Notes: generated by a model from the sequence alone, not told the origin. Shown: positions 1 to 7,155, counted from the stretch's first letter. The stretch is 10,835 nucleotides of DNA from UPXZ01 sp964498765 (GCA_964498765.1 CAZCIU010000081.1:1-10835); one strand, 5' to 3'. Numbers and translations: made by a program.

Positions 1-12
1 GTTCATAACCAT
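1..12 (-). CDS. 5' end of an unidentified gene leaving the window
   Basis: Only the first four codons are inside the window (M-V-M-N if translation begins at 12; a second in-frame ATG is at 6). What supports a real gene is the upstream sequence on the minus strand: a purine-rich GAAGGA stretch 8 bases before the ATG at 12, unusual here because the other genes lack a ribosome binding site, and a promoter at 116-146 pointing this way. The implied leader is about 95 nt. It lies directly downstream of the integrase gene and would be the next gene of the putative mobile element. No function can be read from four residues. Confidence 0.4.
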
Positions 13-115
13 AGTTTTTTTCCTTCTTTCGGGGTATTCTAGGTTAACGACCCAGTAAAATATATTTAATCTATTACATTTAGGTGTTTTGGGAATTTCT
101 GTTAAAAAACTGTGT

Positions 116-146
116 CAAAATTAACGTAAAAATCTAAATTCGCAAA
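116..146 (-). promoter_or_regulatory. Predicted promoter, Bacteroidetes primary sigma type, reading left
   Basis: On the minus strand TTTG (146-143) is followed after 19 nt by TAATTTTG (123-116). Both boxes match the Bacteroidetes -33 TTTG and -7 TAnnTTTG consensus exactly with standard spacing. It begins right after the integrase stop codon, so the gene starting at position 12 can be transcribed independently of the integrase. The rest of the 1-147 gap is AT-rich with no clear terminator for the integrase. Confidence 0.6.
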
Positions 147-147
147 A

Positions 148-1368
148 TTAAATCAAGCATTTCATTGCGTTATCTATTTGGCTGTTATCGAAACTGTCTA
201 AATATATTTGTGTGGTTGCAATATCGGAATGTCCCAATGCTTCGCTTATCAGTTCCACGTGTACGCCCGATTTTTTCAACGTTGTAGCGAATGAGTGGCG
301 GGCTACATAGGTGGTTAGATTTACGTTTTTGAGTTTTGCGGTGTCTGCAACTGTTTTTAAATGCTTGTTGATATGTCCTAAAACTTTGTGTATTCTGTTT
401 TGCTTTTGCGTGGCTGTAATGTGTGTTTTTGTGTCTAATATCGGGAATAAATAGCTGTCTGTTTCATCGGTATTGGTATAGCGGTTTAATATCTCTAACG
501 CTTTTTCTGATAGTGAAATATTTATTTTTTTGCTTGTTTTTTGGCGTGTGTATTGAAGTCGGTTATCTGTTATATTGCTGTGTTTTAAGTTGGCTATGTC
601 TGTGAAATTTATTCCTGCACATAGATAACTGAGAATAAAAATATCTCTGCTGAATTGCATATAAAAGGGTTTATCTGATAAATTTAGTTTCATTACTTTT
701 AAAATATCGGATTTTGTAATTGCTCTTTTTTGCGTGGAAACATCAAATTTATTTACTTTGTAATCGTTGAAAGGATAATCGGCTTTGCTTGCAGATTTTT
801 GTTCTATTGCTTTGTTGTAAACGCTTCGCAATGTCCGAAACAGCAAACTGATAGTTGTTTCTTTGTTTTCTTTTGCTCTCAACCATTTTTCGTATCGTTG
901 TAGCCAATCGGTGTCAATGTCGGAAAATAGGAAGTTTGTTTTTCCTTTTGCAAATTCTTTGATTGAGGATAGAGAATAACGATAAACAAGTAGATTTCCC
1001 CGTTTATTGTTTTCGGATAGCTGTGTGATTAGTTGCTGATAAAATTCTCCAACGGTTTTACGGGTAATCTTTTTTTGTTTTTGCTCTAATAGCGTGGTGG
1101 CGGTGTAGTCCTTTTGGATTGCGTTTAATTCAAGGATTTGATTGTTGCACTCTGCTATTTTGTTCAGAATGATTTTTTGAATTAGTTCTCCATCGGGACA
1201 ATTGGGTTTCGGTTTGTTCTTGTTGAAGTCCCAAAACTTCGGGTTTAACGATATTCCCAAACTTTGGTATTTTCTTTTTCCGTCTTTGGAAATTTGTAAC
1301 ATTAACGGGTTTTCACCGTTGGAAAGTGTCTTTGATTTGTAGCAAACTACTGAAATTGAGGCTTTCAT
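148..1368 (-). CDS. Tyrosine-family site-specific integrase, Bacteroidetes arm-binding type
   Basis: This 406-residue tyrosine recombinase probably integrates and excises a mobile element extending left of it. Layout: N-terminal arm-DNA-binding domain (about 1-90, with the Bacteroidetes pattern NGENPLMLQISKDGKRKY and LGISLNPKFW), SAM-like core-binding domain (about 105-190) and catalytic domain (about 215-400). Visible catalytic elements are K277 (RQKTSK), R357 in YVARHSFAT, H380 in LGHSDIATT and the nucleophile Y389 in QIYL. Two canonical positions differ: the first arginine (box I, normally GLR) is N254 in AGINF, and the box II histidine is Y354. Similar departures occur in Bacteroidetes integrases; CTnDOT IntDOT also lacks the first arginine. 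R241 lies 13 residues before N254 and may compensate (inference). No Shine-Dalgarno sequence or consensus promoter is visible upstream. The gene lies 116 nt from the 3' end of tRNA-Val, consistent with integration there. Full length with no frameshift. Confidence 0.93.
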   Translation of the reverse strand: MKASISVVCYKSKTLSNGENPLMLQISKDGKRKYQSLGISLNPKFWDFNKNKPKPNCPDGELIQKIILNKIAECNNQILELNAIQKDYTATTLLEQKQKKITRKTVGEFYQQLITQLSENNKRGNLLVYRYSLSSIKEFAKGKTNFLFSDIDTDWLQRYEKWLRAKENKETTISLLFRTLRSVYNKAIEQKSASKADYPFNDYKVNKFDVSTQKRAITKSDILKVMKLNLSDKPFYMQFSRDIFILSYLCAGINFTDIANLKHSNITDNRLQYTRQKTSKKINISLSEKALEILNRYTNTDETDSYLFPILDTKTHITATQKQNRIHKVLGHINKHLKTVADTAKLKNVNLTTYVARHSFATTLKKSGVHVELISEALGHSDIATTQIYLDSFDNSQIDNAMKCLI

Positions 1369-1379
1369 GACGTAAAACT

Positions 1380-1415
1380 GGTTTACATCTCGGTTTACAT
1401 TTGCTTAAATAAACC
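1380..1415. repeat. Tandem 12-bp repeats plus inverted half-copy upstream of the integrase
   Basis: On the plus strand GGTTTACAT occurs at 1380-1388 and again at 1392-1400, exactly 12 bp apart. AAATAAACC at 1407-1415 matches its reverse complement at 7 of 9 positions. The array lies 12-47 bp upstream of the integrase start. Repeats spaced near one helical turn beside an integrase gene fit arm-type recombinase binding sites or an operator for integrase regulation. Which of these it is cannot be decided from sequence. Confidence 0.5.
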
Positions 1416-1433
1416 ACCTGAAACAGTACTTTT

Positions 1434-1477
1434 AAAAACAAAAATCAGATAACTAATTTTTACTTAATTATCTGATT
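1434..1477 (-). terminator. Probable terminator of tRNA-Val
   Basis: On the minus strand a perfect 10-bp inverted repeat (AATCAGATAA type, arms 1468-1477 and 1443-1452, 15-nt loop) begins 7 nt after the tRNA 3' end. It runs into TTTTTGTTTTT (to 1434). The stem has only two G-C pairs, so strength is uncertain. If an element has inserted into the tRNA 3' end, this hairpin would be supplied by the element. It could alternatively be a protein-binding dyad at the attachment site. Confidence 0.5.
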
Positions 1478-1484
1478 ATCAGTG

Positions 1485-1559
1485 TGGGCGTTGACGGATT
1501 CGAACCGCCGACCCTCTGCTTGTAAGGCAGATGCTCTGAACCAGCTGAGCTAAACGCCC
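1485..1559 (-). tRNA. tRNA-Val (anticodon TAC)
   Basis: The 75-nt cloverleaf folds completely: acceptor GGGCGTT/AACGCCC, D stem GCTC/GAGC with a 10-nt loop, anticodon stem TCTGC/GCAGA around loop CTTACAA (anticodon TAC, reading GUA and related valine codons), a five-base variable loop, and T stem GGCGG/CCGTC around TTCGAAT. The discriminator base is A and no CCA is encoded. It has its own promoter upstream (1580-1609). Its 3' end faces the integrase gene, so it is a candidate attachment site. The gene is intact, as expected when an element restores the tRNA 3' end on integration. Confidence 0.97.
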
Positions 1560-1579
1560 TTGTTTTTTCAAAAGTGTTG

Positions 1580-1609
1580 CAAAGATACTGCTATTTTTGA
1601 AACTACAAA
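1580..1609 (-). promoter_or_regulatory. Predicted promoter of tRNA-Val
   Basis: On the minus strand TTTG (1609-1606) and TATCTTTG (1587-1580) are separated by 18 nt, one base short of the usual Bacteroidetes spacing. The -7 box matches TAnnTTTG exactly and lies 20 nt before the mature tRNA 5' end, leaving a short leader for RNase P to remove. Confidence 0.6.
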
Positions 1610-1619
1610 AATTTTGACA

Positions 1620-1639
1620 AAAAATATTTAAATATTTTT
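1620..1639 (-). terminator. All-AT perfect palindrome at the radA stop, possible weak terminator
   Basis: Twenty bases form a perfect palindrome (AAAAATATTT on each strand) overlapping the radA stop codon at 1638-1640. On the minus strand it ends in six T residues. With no G-C pairs and no spacer loop it would be a weak terminator. It may simply reflect AT-rich intergenic sequence. Confidence 0.3.
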
Positions 1640-3017
1640 ATTTATTTCCGCCAAAAAGCACTCTGAATGCCTCTTCTACTTTCCTCACTTGGATTAATTC
1701 AATCTTTATTTTCTTTAAATCAAGACTTTTGAGATTGATATTTGGCATAATCATTTTCTGAAATCCTAATTTTTCCGCTTCGTGGATGCGCTGCTCTAAA
1801 CGATTAATTGGACGAATTTCACCCGAAAGTCCAACTTCACCTGCCATACAAACGTGTTGTTCGATTGCAATGTCGATATTGGAAGATAAAATTGCTGAAA
1901 TTATAGCCAAATCAATTGCCGGATCATTCACTTTTATTCCACCTGCTATGTTTAAGAATACATCTTTTTGAGCCAATTTAAATCCGGCACGTTTCTCTAA
2001 AACTGCAAGCAACATATTTAATCGACGCAAATCAAATCCCGTACTGGAGCGCTGGGGATTGCCATAAGCTGCTGAACTTACCAAAGCTTGCACCTCAATC
2101 AAAAACGGTCGCGCACCTTCAATCGCAGAAGCAATCGCCACGCCACTCAGACCTTCGTGATTCTGTGAAAGAAGCAATTCCGAAGGATTACTCACTTCAC
2201 GTAGTCCGCTTTGCTGCATCTCAAAAATCCCCAGTTCCGATGTGCTTCCAAAACGATTTTTTATAGGACGAAGGATTCTGTACATATAATGTTGATCGCC
2301 CTCAAACTGCAAAACCGTATCCACGATATGCTCCAACACTTTCGGCCCGGCAATGCTGCCTTCTTTATTTATATGTCCGATTAGTAAAACAGGAATATTT
2401 GTCGTTTTGCAAAATTTTAGCAATGCAGCAGCACATTCGCGAACTTGCGATACGCTTCCGGGTGACGATTCCACCGTTTCAGTTGTTATTGTTTGAATGG
2501 AATCAACGATAAGCAAATCCGGTTTTACATTTTGTGCATGTACAAAAACTTGCTCAAGCGAAGTTTCACTCACGATATAACAATCCGGCTCATCAAAAGA
2601 AAGTCGTTCGGCACGGAGTTTCAACTGGCTCACACTTTCCTCACCGGAAATATAGAGCGTTCGTTTGTTTTTCATTCCAAGCACCACTTGCAGTACCAAA
2701 GTTGACTTTCCAATGCCCGGCTCACCACCAATCAGCACCAGCGAACCTTTGACTAAGCCGCCTCCAAGAACGCGATTTAGTTCCTGACTGCTCGTATCAA
2801 TGCGCTCTTCTATGCTGGTTTCTACATCCGAAATCAGCACAGGTTTCTGTTTCGTAGGCTCAAGTCCGGCGATTACAACCTTCGGCGTTCCCGATTCTTT
2901 GTGAATGATTTCTTCCACAAATGAGTTCCATTCGCCACACGACGGACATTTTCCAATCCATTTGGGCGAATCAAAACCGCAATTCTGACAAACGTAAACT
3001 GTTTTGCTTTTAGCCAT
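1638..3017 (-). CDS. radA: DNA repair protein RadA (Sms)
   Basis: RadA is a RecA-related, DnaB-like hexameric ATPase that drives branch migration and processes recombination intermediates in the cytoplasm. From the ATG at 3017 the protein has 459 residues, normal for the family. Visible in order: an N-terminal C4 zinc finger (C10, C13, C24, C27), Walker A GEPGIGKST (98-106), Walker B LLIVDS (168-173), the RadA-specific KNRFG motif (253-257) and a C-terminal Lon-protease-like domain (about 280-459, including AGEVGLSGEIRPI). The open frame extends upstream to an ATG at 3065. I chose 3017 because the family begins MAKxKxxYxCQxCG and because the promoter -7 box (3037-3044) lies between the two ATGs, so a transcript from it could not include the upstream start. 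It is divergent from ileS. No Shine-Dalgarno sequence is seen. Confidence 0.97.
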   Translation of the reverse strand: MAKSKTVYVCQNCGFDSPKWIGKCPSCGEWNSFVEEIIHKESGTPKVVIAGLEPTKQKPVLISDVETSIEERIDTSSQELNRVLGGGLVKGSLVLIGGEPGIGKSTLVLQVVLGMKNKRTLYISGEESVSQLKLRAERLSFDEPDCYIVSETSLEQVFVHAQNVKPDLLIVDSIQTITTETVESSPGSVSQVRECAAALLKFCKTTNIPVLLIGHINKEGSIAGPKVLEHIVDTVLQFEGDQHYMYRILRPIKNRFGSTSELGIFEMQQSGLREVSNPSELLLSQNHEGLSGVAIASAIEGARPFLIEVQALVSSAAYGNPQRSSTGFDLRRLNMLLAVLEKRAGFKLAQKDVFLNIAGGIKVNDPAIDLAIISAILSSNIDIAIEQHVCMAGEVGLSGEIRPINRLEQRIHEAEKLGFQKMIMPNINLKSLDLKKIKIELIQVRKVEEAFRVLFGGNK

Positions 3018-3036
3018 AAGTCTAAAATTATTTACA

Positions 3037-3068
3037 CAAAGATAGTTTTTTATTAGAAAATCCACAAA
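3037..3068 (-). promoter_or_regulatory. Predicted promoter of radA
   Basis: On the minus strand TTTG (3068-3065), a 20-nt spacer and TATCTTTG (3044-3037) match the Bacteroidetes consensus exactly. The start codon is 20 nt beyond the -7 box, giving a very short leader. This site decides the radA start in favour of 3017. Confidence 0.65.
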
Positions 3069-3105
3069 ATCTGAAATCTACTTTGCTTATAACTGTATCA
3101 TACTA

Positions 3106-3136
3106 TTTCTCAAATGATTATTTTTTTGTAATTTTG
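3106..3136 (+). promoter_or_regulatory. Predicted promoter of ileS
   Basis: TTTC (3106-3109, one mismatch to TTTG), a 19-nt spacer and TAATTTTG (3129-3136, exact TAnnTTTG) precede ileS, leaving a leader of about 65 nt. The 189-bp radA-ileS gap thus holds two back-to-back promoters. No T-box-like leader or hairpin terminator is evident in the ileS leader. Confidence 0.55.
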
Positions 3137-3206
3137 CACCCTCAAATTTTAGCTAATGCGTAAATAGTTAATAAGTTGAGTAGTACACAAAAAATCGTAT
3201 TTTCAA

Positions 3207-6200
3207 ATGAAAAAATTCAAAGAATATTCCGGACTTAATCTTTCTGACATCAATAAGCAGATGCTTTCTTATTGGGAAAAAAATAATATGTTCCAAAAAA
3301 GCATCGAAATCCGCGAGGGACATCCCACGTTTGTGTTTTATGAAGGTCCGCCTTCGGCAAATGGAATGCCGGGAATTCACCACGTGATGGCGCGTACCAT
3401 CAAGGACGTTTTCTGCCGTTACAAAACGATGCAGGGTTTTCAGGTGAAACGGAAAGCCGGCTGGGATACGCACGGACTTCCGGTGGAGCTGGGCGTGGAG
3501 AAAATGCTCGGAATTACCAAAGAAGACATTGGGAATACTATTTCGGTAGATGAGTATAACAATGCTTGCCGTACCGAGGTGATGAAATACACCAAAGAAT
3601 GGGAAGATTTGACCGAAAAAATGGGTTATTGGGTGGATATGAACGATCCGTACATTACGTACGACAATCGTTACATCGAAACGCTTTGGTGGCTACTCAA
3701 ACAGCTTTACAACAAAAATCTGCTTTACAAAGGATACACCATTCAGCCTTATTCGCCGGCGGCAGGTACAGGACTTTCCACGCACGAACTCAACCAGCCC
3801 GGTTGCTATCGTGATGTGAAAGACACTACGGTGGTGGCTCAGTTTAAGATAAAATCCAAAGAAAATACGTACTTTCTAGCTTGGACCACTACGCCTTGGA
3901 CGCTTCCGTCCAATACCGCTTTGGCTGTTGGGCCGAACATTGATTATGTACTTGTAAAAACTCAAAATCAATATACCAAAGAAGAAGTTCAGGTGATTTT
4001 GGCGGAAACTCTTTTGGGTTCGGTAATGGGTAAAAACGAGTATGAAATTTTAGAAAAATACAAAGGTACCGAACTTGCCGGGCTGGAATACGAGCAACTT
4101 ATTCCTTGGATTAATCCGGGCGGAAAAGCTTTCCAAGTGATAGTCGGCGATTTTGTAACTACCGAAGACGGTACCGGAATTGTGCACATCGCGCCTACTT
4201 TTGGTGCGGATGACGACCGCGTGGCGAAACAAAACGGCATTTCACCGCTTATCCTGATTGATAAAGATGGCAACAGGCGTCCGATGGTGGATTTGACCGG
4301 AAAATTCTACAAAATAGAAGATTTGGATGCTGATTTTGTGAAAAACAGCGTGAATACTGACATTTATGCTGAGTTTGCCGGACGATTTGTGAAAAACGAT
4401 TACGATGCTTCACTGACTGAAAATGATGCTACGCTGGATGTTGATTTGGCGGTGATGCTGAAACAGCAAGGTTTGGCATTCAAAATAGAAAAATACACGC
4501 ACAACTACCCACACTGCTGGCGTACTGACAAACCGGTGCTATATTATCCGCTGGATAGCTGGTTTATCAAAACCACCGCTTGCCGTGAGGAAATGATTGA
4601 GCTGAACAATACCATCAACTGGAAACCGGCTTCTACCGGAACCGGACGTTTCGGAAAATGGCTTGAAAACCTGCAAGACTGGAACCTGAGCCGTAGCCGT
4701 TATTGGGGCACACCGCTTCCAATCTGGCGTACGGAAGATGGCGCGGAAGAAATCTGCATTGGTTCTGTGGAAGAATTGATGGGAGAAATTGAGAAATCGG
4801 TCAAAGCCGGACTAATGGAAGAAAATCCATTCAAAAACTTCAAAGTAGGTGAATACACCGCCGAAAATTACGACCCGAAAAATATCGACCTTCACCGTCC
4901 GTACGTGGATAATATCGTTTTGGTTTCCCCTTCGGGAAAAGCGATGAAGCGCGAGCTTGACCTGATTGACGTATGGTTTGACAGCGGTGCGATGCCGTTT
5001 GCGCAGTTGCATTATCCGTTTGAGAATAAAGAAATGGTGGAGCAACACGATTTTTATCCCGCCGATTTTATTTCGGAAGGAGTGGATCAAACACGCGGTT
5101 GGTTCTTCACGCTTCACGCCATCAGCTCGATGGTAAAAGGTTCTGTGGCATTCAAAAACGTGATTTCCAATGGATTGGTGCTGGACAAAACCGGTGCTAA
5201 AATGTCCAAACGCCTTGGTAATGCTGTGGATCCATTTTCCACAATTGAAAAATACGGTTCCGACCCGCTACGCTGGTATATGATGACCAATGCGTCGCCG
5301 TGGGACAACTTGAAATTTGACATCGAAGGTTTGGAAGAAGTTCGCAGGAAGTTCTTCGGAACGCTGTATAATACGTATTCGTTCTTCGCATTGTATGCCA
5401 ATGTGGATAATTTCAGTAATTCGGAAGCGCAAATCCCGATGGCGGAACGTCCCGAAATTGACCGCTGGATTATTTCATTGCTCAACACATTGATTAAAGA
5501 CGTGAAATCTTACTACGAAGATTACGAGCCGACGAAAGCCGGACGCGCGATTTCTGATTTTGTGGGAGAAAATCTGAGCAACTGGTACGTTCGCCTAAAC
5601 CGCAAGCGCTACTGGGGCGGTGAGTACGACCAGGACAAGGTTTCTGCTTATCAGACGCTTTACACTTGTTTGGTTACCGTTGCGAAATTAATGGCACCGA
5701 TAGCGCCGTTTTACGCCGATCAATTGTATCAGGATTTAACCGCTGAAAATTCAGTTCACTTGGCTGATTTCCCCGAATTTGATGAAACACTGATTGACAA
5801 AAACTTGGAAGAATGTATGCAGTTGGCACAGCAGACTTCGTCAATGATTTTGGCATTGCGCAGAAAAGCGGAGAAAAAAGTGCGTCAACCGCTAGCCAAA
5901 GCCGTGGTGCCTGCACCCGACGAAAAAACCTATAATCAAATCCTTTACATTGCCGATTTGATAAAAGCCGAGGTAAATGTGAAAGAATTGGAAGTGATTT
6001 CGGCCGATACCGATATGGAAGGTCTGGTGAAAAAAATCAAGCCAAACTTCAAAACGCTGGGTAAAAAGTACGGCAAACAGATGAAAGAAATTGCGTCTGC
6101 AATGCCTAATATGACCAAACAGCAGATTGCTGAGATTGAAAGAAACGGCGAATATACGCTCGCGTTGCCTTCCGGCGATGTGCAGTTAACTACGGAAGAC

Positions 6201-6548
6201 GTAGAAATTTTCACCGAAGATATGCCGGGCTGGTTGGTTGCTAATGAAGGAAACCTAACCGTAGCGCTGGACATCGAAGTATCAGACGAACTTATCCGCG
6301 AAGGAATTGCCCGTGAATTGGTAAACCGCATTCAGAATATCCGTAAATCAAGTGGATTTGAAATTGTGGATAAAATCAGCGTGAAAATCAAAAAACTGGA
6401 CGAAATCAACGATGCAGTTGCTGAGCATTCAGATTATATCGCTACGCAGGTTTTGGCAAATTCTATCGAATTGGTCGATAAAATCGATAATCCTACCGAG
6501 CTGGATTTTGAGGATTATTTAGTGAAAATTTTGGTAACAAAACAATAA
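3207..6548 (+). CDS. ileS: Isoleucyl-tRNA synthetase, long type with GIHH signature
   Basis: Charges tRNA-Ile with isoleucine using ATP in the cytoplasm (class Ia synthetase). The protein has 1113 residues, longer than E. coli-type IleRS1 (about 930-940) and in the range of type-2/eukaryote-like enzymes. The N-terminal catalytic motif reads GPPSANGMPGIHH (47-59): positions 56-59 are GIHH where the class signature is HxGH, so first and third residues are exchanged. The CP1 editing domain shows WTTTPWTLPSN (from 226) and GTGIVHIAPTFGADDD (322-337). The KMSKS loop is KMSKR (665-669), followed by an anticodon-binding region (W-Y-V-R-L-N-R-K-R). No C-terminal zinc-binding cysteine cluster is seen, as expected for type 2. 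The ATG at 3207 gives the conserved N-terminus MKKFKEYSGLNL; no Shine-Dalgarno sequence is present. In the GXHH-bearing type-2 enzymes described so far, the swap goes with very high mupirocin resistance; resistance here is inferred. Confidence 0.98.
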   Translation: MKKFKEYSGLNLSDINKQMLSYWEKNNMFQKSIEIREGHPTFVFYEGPPSANGMPGIHHVMARTIKDVFCRYKTMQGFQVKRKAGWDTHGLPVELGVEKMLGITKEDIGNTISVDEYNNACRTEVMKYTKEWEDLTEKMGYWVDMNDPYITYDNRYIETLWWLLKQLYNKNLLYKGYTIQPYSPAAGTGLSTHELNQPGCYRDVKDTTVVAQFKIKSKENTYFLAWTTTPWTLPSNTALAVGPNIDYVLVKTQNQYTKEEVQVILAETLLGSVMGKNEYEILEKYKGTELAGLEYEQLIPWINPGGKAFQVIVGDFVTTEDGTGIVHIAPTFGADDDRVAKQNGISPLILIDKDGNRRPMVDLTGKFYKIEDLDADFVKNSVNTDIYAEFAGRFVKNDYDASLTENDATLDVDLAVMLKQQGLAFKIEKYTHNYPHCWRTDKPVLYYPLDSWFIKTTACREEMIELNNTINWKPASTGTGRFGKWLENLQDWNLSRSRYWGTPLPIWRTEDGAEEICIGSVEELMGEIEKSVKAGLMEENPFKNFKVGEYTAENYDPKNIDLHRPYVDNIVLVSPSGKAMKRELDLIDVWFDSGAMPFAQLHYPFENKEMVEQHDFYPADFISEGVDQTRGWFFTLHAISSMVKGSVAFKNVISNGLVLDKTGAKMSKRLGNAVDPFSTIEKYGSDPLRWYMMTNASPWDNLKFDIEGLEEVRRKFFGTLYNTYSFFALYANVDNFSNSEAQIPMAERPEIDRWIISLLNTLIKDVKSYYEDYEPTKAGRAISDFVGENLSNWYVRLNRKRYWGGEYDQDKVSAYQTLYTCLVTVAKLMAPIAPFYADQLYQDLTAENSVHLADFPEFDETLIDKNLEECMQLAQQTSSMILALRRKAEKKVRQPLAKAVVPAPDEKTYNQILYIADLIKAEVNVKELEVISADTDMEGLVKKIKPNFKTLGKKYGKQMKEIASAMPNMTKQQIAEIERNGEYTLALPSGDVQLTTEDVEIFTEDMPGWLVANEGNLTVALDIEVSDELIREGIARELVNRIQNIRKSSGFEIVDKISVKIKKLDEINDAVAEHSDYIATQVLANSIELVDKIDNPTELDFEDYLVKILVTKQ

Positions 6549-6568
6549 TCAAAACATTTGTGAAATAA

Positions 6569-6599
6569 TTGCAGTTTTGAAATAAAATGCGTATTTTCG
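6569..6599 (+). promoter_or_regulatory. Possible promoter of the TraR/DksA-like gene
   Basis: TTGC (6569-6572), a 19-nt spacer and TATTTTCG (6592-6599) partly resemble the Bacteroidetes TTTG / TAnnTTTG pattern; each box deviates. It lies in the 96-bp gap between ileS and the next gene. A short imperfect hairpin (TGCG/CGCA around 6588-6602) overlaps the -7 box. Transcription could equally read through from ileS. Confidence 0.3.
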
Positions 6600-6644
6600 C
6601 ACTTTAATAAATCTAAAAGTTGAACCTGATAAACACGATGAATT

Positions 6645-7028
6645 ATGTCTGAAAAAGTAAAAACAAGATATACTGATGCGGAATTGGAAGAATTCCGTCA
6701 GATTATAATGGAAAAGCTTGAAAAAGCTCAAAAAGACTACGAACAATTGCGCAACGGATTAAATAATTCCGACGGAAATGACGTAACTGACACATCACCA
6801 ACTTTCAAAGTAATGGAAGAAGGTGCTTCTACGCTTGGAAAAGAAGAAGCAGGTCAGTTGGCACAACGCCAGATGAAATTTATTCAGCATTTGCAAGCAG
6901 CTTTGATACGCATTGAGAATAAAACCTACGGAGTTTGCCGCGAAACTGGAAAATTAATCCCGAAAGAAAGACTTCGTGCTGTTCCGCACGCTACATTGAG
7001 TATCGAGGCAAAAGCCGGTGGCAAATAA
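6645..7028 (+). CDS. TraR/DksA-family protein lacking zinc ligands
   Basis: A 127-residue protein with the DksA/TraR layout: an N-terminal helical hairpin (about 8-90, probable coiled coil) and a C-terminal zinc-finger-like segment (about 95-122, YGVCRETGKLIPKERL then AVPHATLSIEAK). DksA-type proteins bind RNA polymerase in its secondary channel and, with ppGpp, alter promoter choice. The helical tip carries D46-V-T-D49-T-S, resembling the functional DxxDxA of DksA with the alanine replaced. Only one cysteine (C98) remains in the whole protein, so the C4 zinc site is lost although the fold signature persists. Homologues in Bacteroidota commonly show the same loss (recalled, not checked). The start at 6645 is the first in-frame ATG; an ATG at 6638 is out of frame and stops after four codons. 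It follows ileS by 96 bp and is closed by a hairpin terminator. Confidence 0.9.
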   Translation: MSEKVKTRYTDAELEEFRQIIMEKLEKAQKDYEQLRNGLNNSDGNDVTDTSPTFKVMEEGASTLGKEEAGQLAQRQMKFIQHLQAALIRIENKTYGVCRETGKLIPKERLRAVPHATLSIEAKAGGK

Positions 7029-7080
7029 TAATCTTTTCGGCTTTCCAAATGCCGGGTAAAGAGAGAGTTAATACAATATT

Positions 7081-7123
7081 AATTCGGCAGCAGAAAGAAA
7101 AAGTACGCTTGCCGAATTTTTTT
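7081..7123 (+). terminator. Rho-independent terminator after the TraR/DksA-like gene
   Basis: A perfect 9-bp stem AATTCGGCA (7081-7089) / TGCCGAATT (7110-7118) with a 20-nt loop is followed by a T run to 7123. It lies 53 bp after the stop codon and 33 bp before lspA. This suggests lspA has its own transcript or depends on partial read-through. Confidence 0.8.
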
Positions 7124-7155
7124 ATTCATAAATAACTTTTGTAATTCTTTTTTGA

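Noticed and set aside
423..605. Plus-strand small hydrophobic frame opposite the integrase
   Set aside because: Lies within the integrase catalytic domain; the hydrophobic, cysteine-rich composition is what antisense reading of Lys/Asn-rich AT-rich coding DNA gives.
3018..3065. Longer radA start adding 16 residues
   Set aside because: The extension is hydrophobic and AT-rich, is not part of the RadA family N-terminus, and would start upstream of the predicted -7 box.
3156..3167. Three-codon open frame (ATG CGT AAA TAG) in the ileS leader
   Set aside because: Too short to show any attenuation pattern; no isoleucine codons and no competing hairpins nearby, so it is probably chance.
3168..3473. 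Minus-strand open frames opposite ileS (also 3989-4273, 4812-5488, 5674-6331)
   Set aside because: They are antisense shadows of the conserved ileS frame, with no family resemblance and no promoter or start context.
6585..6605. Hairpin TGCG/CGCA after ileS as a terminator
   Set aside because: The stem is only four perfect pairs with a bulge beyond, there is no T run of useful length, and it overlaps a possible promoter -7 box.
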